This document shows, piece by piece, positions 8,940 to 14,143 of a stretch of 14,143 nt of DNA. Source of the stretch: Trachelipus rathkii (Eukaryota > Arthropoda > Malacostraca > Isopoda > Trachelipodidae); assembly GCA_015478945.1 (NCBI GenBank), contig JABUQX010126338.1:1-14143 (forward strand), given 5' to 3'. The translations under genes and the position numbers were made by a program. Within the stretch, counting starts at the first letter, position 1. Each line of letters begins with the position of its first letter. The notes under the pieces were generated by a model. It was given only the letters and a program-made list of their open reading frames with translations, did not search any database and was not told the origin of the DNA.

Positions 8940-11025
8940 TGGATATAACTGACTTAGTAATTTTTCTAAGTCAAAGAGGAGGTCAGCTCCTCTTAACAAA
9001 TATTGCGTTTGAGAATATATTTCTTTTTTGGCGTGATACATCTTTTTGGAAGATCAAGTGGGTTTGTTTTAGCTCTCTAAGTAGATCATCAGGAGGTGGT
9101 TTCGAAAAATATTATATACATAGTGGTATTTGACAATCACTCCTAAGTCAATTTCTCGCTTCTAATTTATCTTATACTCGTATGCTCATGCTCCTAGGAT
9201 CTTAATCATTTCGTGCTTAAATAGTATGGCAAGCAAGACCTGAGTGACTGACCCCGCTCCTGTAGGCCAATTGCGTCGAGTCGAGCGGATTGACTAAAAC
9301 CTTTTCTTTTGGGTTGCTTATGCTAACTTAGTTTATACGATTATGAATAACGACGCCACAACGAAATCCACCTAATTAAGATAAGAACTTAGTTTCAACG
9401 TTAGGTGTTTTAAACAGGTGATGTATGTAAATCCATTGTGAAGGGTTCGCTTTTTCTAAAGTATCACTCGGCGATGGAACTGTTCAGAAAAGGGTCACGA
9501 AGCTGGATAGATCAAGAGATAGTATGTTTTTAATAGCTTTCCTCGTACACTACAAATATTCACGCAGAATTCTCCCGAAATAAGATTTGGATGCCATGTT
9601 GTTAAATTATAATTTTTTTATCCAATTCTATACTTCTGAGGAATCCAGACTTGTTGCGAACAACGAATCATCAAGGCTGGGTGTTTCTATTTCCTTGAAC
9701 ACAATGGGAAATATCAGGGCTATTGATATAAAGTATCTGTTTGTTTTGTCTCGGTGGACTTCTTTTTTATGTTATGTTCTATCTTTGACATATATAATAT
9801 GTCATATAATTATATTATTTTATATCTAATTAATTACGTAGGGTAAAAAGCTACTAAACAAGTATCCTTTTGGGGAGAGAGCCGGCATTGGCGTTGCCGC
9901 GCGCCCGTCTCTTAGCTCTCTTATCCTTGTAATTTTTCCTTGAATGTTAGTATAAATGCTTACGTTGCATAAATTCAAGAAACATTACTCCCCAGGTTTT
10001 TGTCGTTGTGCTTCATGCTTGGTATTGATAGGACGTTGGAAAGGATTGGAGTTGGGGAACACAAGTGCCATATTTCTAGTAATATGATATTTAGAGTGCG
10101 TATGCCTGGTTCGTCTTAGCATTCTAGGATCTACATCCTGCACAAATATATTCAAGTTCTCTTTACTTACAGAGTTCTTGACACCCCCATAATACTCAGT
10201 TACGAAAGCAAATGTTAATCAGAATGTAAGGGGTTTAAATGCGAATATGATATTTTGAGTAGTGCGCGTTTCATGAGAAGATTATGCTCTTAAAGATTCT
10301 ACTATATTAACAGTGATTTGTAATATATTTTATAGTATAAGTGTAATAGTAGATGTTTACATAAACGTATATTTAATCATAATTATATTAAGTAGAAGAT
10401 ATTATGCTTATAGATTGACTCAATGACAATCGCAGTAAATCTAAATGAATTAGTATTATTTCTTAATGACATGCATTATTTAATAAAAATCAAACTGCGT
10501 ACTTCTGTGAATATACTCTCACCGATTAGTGTTTCATTATATATATATATTAATTACTTAAAAACTAACAATTATGCATTAATGATTAAATAACAAAGTT
10601 CAATGTATTTTCCTTAAGTTAAATATAACTTATCATTACTTACGAAGAACTATATCTAGTGTTCTAATCAACTTATATTAAATATCCCAAGCGAAGGGCA
10701 ATGAAGATCTCATAATCAAACCTTTATAGATTATAGGAAAGAACTTGTTCCCTACGCATATGTTTGCATCTATGAGTGTCTGAACAGCCACTCCTTGATT
10801 GTAGGGGTTCCGGGGGTTTATAAACCGCCAAGGGAGCATCCTCCGACAAAAAAAACACCCAATACTACTCCGTTCCCGTTACTACCAGATTGACTGCAGA
10901 ACAGACATATTTGATGTTAGGATGATTCCTCATACAGTATTCAATGAGAAAATAAGAAATACCAAGTGAGTAAGTACTTAGCATAATTGGTTGATATTTT
11001 AAAGATTGGGTTTACAATGGGGTGA
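8940..11025. other. No supported gene; minor palindromes only
   Basis: Open frames at 8939-9133 and 9587-9829 (plus) lack motifs. The second ends in a hydrophobic stretch produced by AT-rich sequence (LSLTYIICHIIILFYI). Small palindromes are TGACATAT/ATATGTCA (9786-9804) and GGTTTATAAACC (10815-10826). Nothing else stands out. Confidence 0.55.
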
Positions 11026-11238
11026 CGAAGGAGAAAGGAAGAGAAATAGTAGAAGACTCAGTGAAGAGAGATTGAGAGGAGAGAGAGAAGAGAGAGAGGA
11101 GATGAGCAGTGAGATGAGAGAGAAGAGAGAGAGAGAGAGCTGAGATGAGGACGTGTAAGTTCACTGACTGTAGAAAGGTTAAAAAGTAAAGATGAGAGAG
11201 AGGAGAGCGAGACGTCGATAGAGAAGAGAGAAGTATTC
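11026..11238. repeat. Imperfect (GA)n purine tract
   Basis: GAGAGA and GAGATGAG-like blocks lie on the plus strand, interrupted at about 11150-11190 by mixed sequence. The Ser/Leu-rich frame on the minus strand simply reads the CT repeat. Confidence 0.9.
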
Positions 11239-11279
11239 TTGAGAACCATATGCAAGTCAGTTAGATAGATATAAGAGAG

Positions 11280-12949
11280 AATTTAAGGAGACGTATGGAC
11301 AGATGAGAAGGTAACCTCCTTCTATATATGGACTCCGATATTTATCTGCATTAATAATTTTATACAAGTTTCGACTTTGATAATTATTACTCTGCTAATA
11401 ACATTAATACTTAAGGGCTTGGCGTTGGTATACTAGTGCCCCTCATTATGTTGGTAATAATCTAGTTTGTCAAACATTACGGTAGGTCGATATTTACTTT
11501 TTATAGATTTTTGCTTTTTGTTTAATTCATATAACGTCTGTTTATATTTTGTAGATGACATTGAACTAAATCGATTAATTTATAGTTTTACACTCTACTC
11601 TTATACTTACAAGAATATTTAGCATAATTTTATGTGATCGTTCAAACTCTCTCTTATAGCCTTACCTTACTCGGTCTACTTACTGGTTCATTTTCCTTAT
11701 ATCCTTTTACTTAATTATATATACCGTGTTTTTATACGTAGCAGACATTAAATGGTTTTAATATAATAAATATAGCGTTAAGCATGGGCGTAGTGTGTGA
11801 CACTGTTATTTGATTCTATTAATTTTGTTTTTTACATCTACGAATATATACTCTAATAAAATCTAACTCTACCTTCAAATTACTAACTAAATTTATACTC
11901 ATTCTATAGCTATTTTGTGCCTTTCATACTTAATATCACATATTATTTTATATTATATATCATTATTCTACTTATATATATTTATTAATTTTTTATCTCA
12001 TTAATTATGCCTCTTATTAATATTTTACATAAGTATACATTATAATATCTTTACAATTTTTTAATTGTGAAACTCATCATTCAATTCTAATTCATCTGCT
12101 TTGATCTATTTTGTCTAATGTTCGATACTACAACTCGCGTCATATCTTATTACTCCTAGACATCCTTTATATTTTTCATTATATAATCAAAATCGGTCCT
12201 AACATACTCTTATCACTGTAGCACCGTTTAATACTGAAATTTCAACTCTTAGCTTCTCGACCTAGGTACGTTGCTCCGTTTTTTATCTTATTTTTTTATA
12301 TGCTTTTTTTGCTGTACATTTTAAAATCATATCTTAAATGCCCTATCACTCATCATAACCTCCACCTTCTCGGGTTTTTCCAATCCCGGCCACTCTTGGT
12401 ATAGCTTAACCCTCGGTTGATTGTTCTATTGAATCTTTTTTGGTGCGGTTCCACACGCGTCTTAATAAATGTGTCCGGGTGGGGTCGCTTTAGTTCACTA
12501 TGGTGGATGTGTGTATAACCTATTTGTGAGGTTGATTATGATGATCAGGGCACTCCTCGGTGTTTGTGCGAGATTACGTCATTGTGCCGTTGAGATTCGG
12601 CCGGCTGTATGACGCGTTGACTTCCTTTATATGTTTTTAAAGAGATTAATTGTAATGACGCGCAGCATTTATAAATGAGAGGCGATTAATTCGATGAATT
12701 TGAACAAGTACTTACATTATCACATCATTTTCCTTTATAAGGCCGCTTGTCGTTATCAGCTCTTATGCGAACTAACTCTATACTAAATATTGCGGTTCTG
12801 ATTTAACACTTCACTTCAAATCTTGCGATAAGAGATAATTCCAAATTCATAAGTTTTCTTCTTATTCGGGCATCTTACTTTCTGTTTTTTCTGGTCCAAT
12901 TTCCTGTTGCCCGGCCCCTGTTCCTATGTAAATTTCTCTTAAGCTTTAC
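11280..12949. other. AT-rich region with C over G, no gene seen
   Basis: Dense stops occur in all frames and no repeat is visible. Plus-strand C clearly exceeds G in much of the first half; by hand, 11641-11700 has 17 C and 5 G, and 11881-11940 has 12 C and 3 G. From about 12360 the composition becomes more balanced. Confidence 0.6.
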
Positions 12950-13340
12950 TTGCAGGTGCGGACCAACTGCAACGTAAAAGTACGAGAGGGTCGTATAGCC
13001 TTCTCTTGGTTGCAATCCCATTAAATGGTGGCACTAACCTAAGCGTCTACACCTCAGGACAGGTGTATCGGCGGCTTGGACCTGCAGCTGGGGAGGCCGC
13101 GGGTGCGACGTCCGCTAGGCGTCATTATGGTCCAGGTCCGAGGGAGATGTGTGGCTAGGCGGCATGTTTCATGGTGGCGGGAGGGGGTTGTCATGCTGGG
13201 GTGGGCGGGTCCTGGTGTAGGAAGGCTGCTCGAGCACCGGGACTGAACGAACTCCTAAGCAGGGCCTCCGGGAAGAAACGCCACTGGCGGGGGAGGGTAT
13301 AGTCGGTGTGAAATAGCTGGCATCGACGTATCGTCTTCAG
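12950..13340. other. GC-rich block, unrecognised
   Basis: A block of roughly 390 bases is abruptly GC-rich and G-heavy from about 13070 (for example GGGGTGGGCGGGTCC near 13200). It has no open frame of 60 codons on either strand. The texture suggests either a decayed interspersed repeat with indels or low-accuracy sequence. Confidence 0.4.
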
Positions 13341-14143
13341 TAACAGTGCATTTAATCATTCTTTCTATCTTGAAGGGGTTGAGGTCAACATCCCCAGGAA
13401 CGTCTAGACAACCCGCGTCTTCTAGCTTGACAGTAGGTGATTATATTAGCTGGAGAGGGTGGGATAGGGGGTATAGGTGTATACAGTCTACATTAGTAGG
13501 TTATATTTATATTGTGGTGTAGTTATGGATATAGCACGAAAATTAGTTCTTTATATAGTATATATATAATATATATAGGCTTATAATATAATATAATAGA
13601 GTTGTATGGCTATCATTATTATATTATTTTAATTGTTGTTGTATGTAGGTAGTTAATTGCTTTTATACGTATCTTTATATATATATGATATTGTGGTTTT
13701 TAACAAGCTGTCGGAGTTTAAATACTTTTGGATATATGTTGGACTTGAAAGGGATTCGCATGGGTTTTCTGAGTGTCTGATGAGTGTGAGTAGGCGTTGG
13801 TAAAGTCTTTGTGTTAATGGCAGTGTTCAGATTAAGGCGGACTGGTTTTGCACTTTATTAAAATTGATGGGCTATTGGGGGCATTCGTAAAAGGGATCTT
13901 GAGAGTTTCTTTGGCGGAGTGTCTCGCTCTAGGTGTTCTGTGATCAGATCGAGGGTTTATGCCCTGTTTTGCCTGTGTTAATGCATAGTAGTGAGACTAT
14001 GGTCGTGGAATTACGAGTTTGTTTATGGGGATCTGGAAAGTTCGAGAGTGATGTTCAGTTTTTATGGACAACATCTTAGGAGGCGTGTTTTTTTAGTGTC
14101 TTGTGAATAAGAAGATTGGTATTTTTAAAATTGAGGACATAAC
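13341..14143. other. G- and T-rich tail, no gene seen
   Basis: No coding signal is seen. Short imperfect AT-rich runs lie near 13555-13600 and 13675-13690. From about 13720 G greatly exceeds C on the plus strand; by hand, 13861-13920 has 21 G and 6 C, and 14041-14100 has 16 G and 7 C. Confidence 0.55.

Noticed and set aside
11058..11255. Ser/Leu-rich minus-strand frame
   Set aside because: It is produced entirely by the CT complement of the GA tract.
13776..13800. CTGATGAG string, possible hammerhead ribozyme core
   Set aside because: No GAAA and no matching stems occur at the required distances.

Overview
This window reads as nuclear, non-coding DNA from an animal. It is AT-rich, carries long perfect (AT)n, (AAT)n, (CA)n and (GA)n microsatellites, has no long open frame on either strand, and contains a decayed eukaryotic hAT-type DNA transposon. 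The dense (AT)n load suits a repeat-rich invertebrate such as a mollusc, possibly a cephalopod, but that is only a guess from repeat style. No intact protein-coding gene, rRNA, tRNA or CRISPR array could be supported.

Layout. Positions 1-811: a GA-rich tract, an A-rich stretch with one short unrecognised open frame, then (ATT)/(CATA)/(AT) simple repeats. Positions 812-3393: a candidate degenerate hAT element inserted in an (AT)n array. It has weakly matching CAG...GGCA termini, a dense GCGGA/TCCGC subterminal motif cluster with nested hairpins at the 5' side, a smaller cluster at the 3' side, and an unmistakable hAT dimerisation-domain remnant (2704-3156, + strand) broken by one stop and two small insertions. 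Between these lie more (AT)n arrays, two start-less coding-like open frames (1506-1700 and 1794-2030) and three diverged ~80-base tandem units, each with a small hairpin. Positions 3394-4383: unrelated unique blocks separated by (AT)n arrays. One is a GC-richer coding-like block, another a 49-base fragment resembling a DNA-transposon terminus; (CA)n runs follow. Positions 4443-4491: a strong nested hairpin. Positions 4692-4829: 46 uninterrupted AAT units.

From about 4.8 kb onward the texture changes. Long microsatellites nearly vanish and the sequence becomes AT-rich and featureless, apart from a GC-richer island at 5995-6370, a possible minus-strand exon at 8596-8756, a perfect 10-base-pair hairpin at 8905-8933, a purine (GA) tract at 11026-11238 and a GC-rich block at 12950-13340. 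Base composition drifts strongly near the end: C exceeds G around 11.6-12.0 kb, and G greatly exceeds C after 13.7 kb. This could be real strand asymmetry or low-quality, uncorrected long-read sequence.

No set of genes here forms a working pathway. The best-supported biology is the decayed hAT element with its structured subterminal region.
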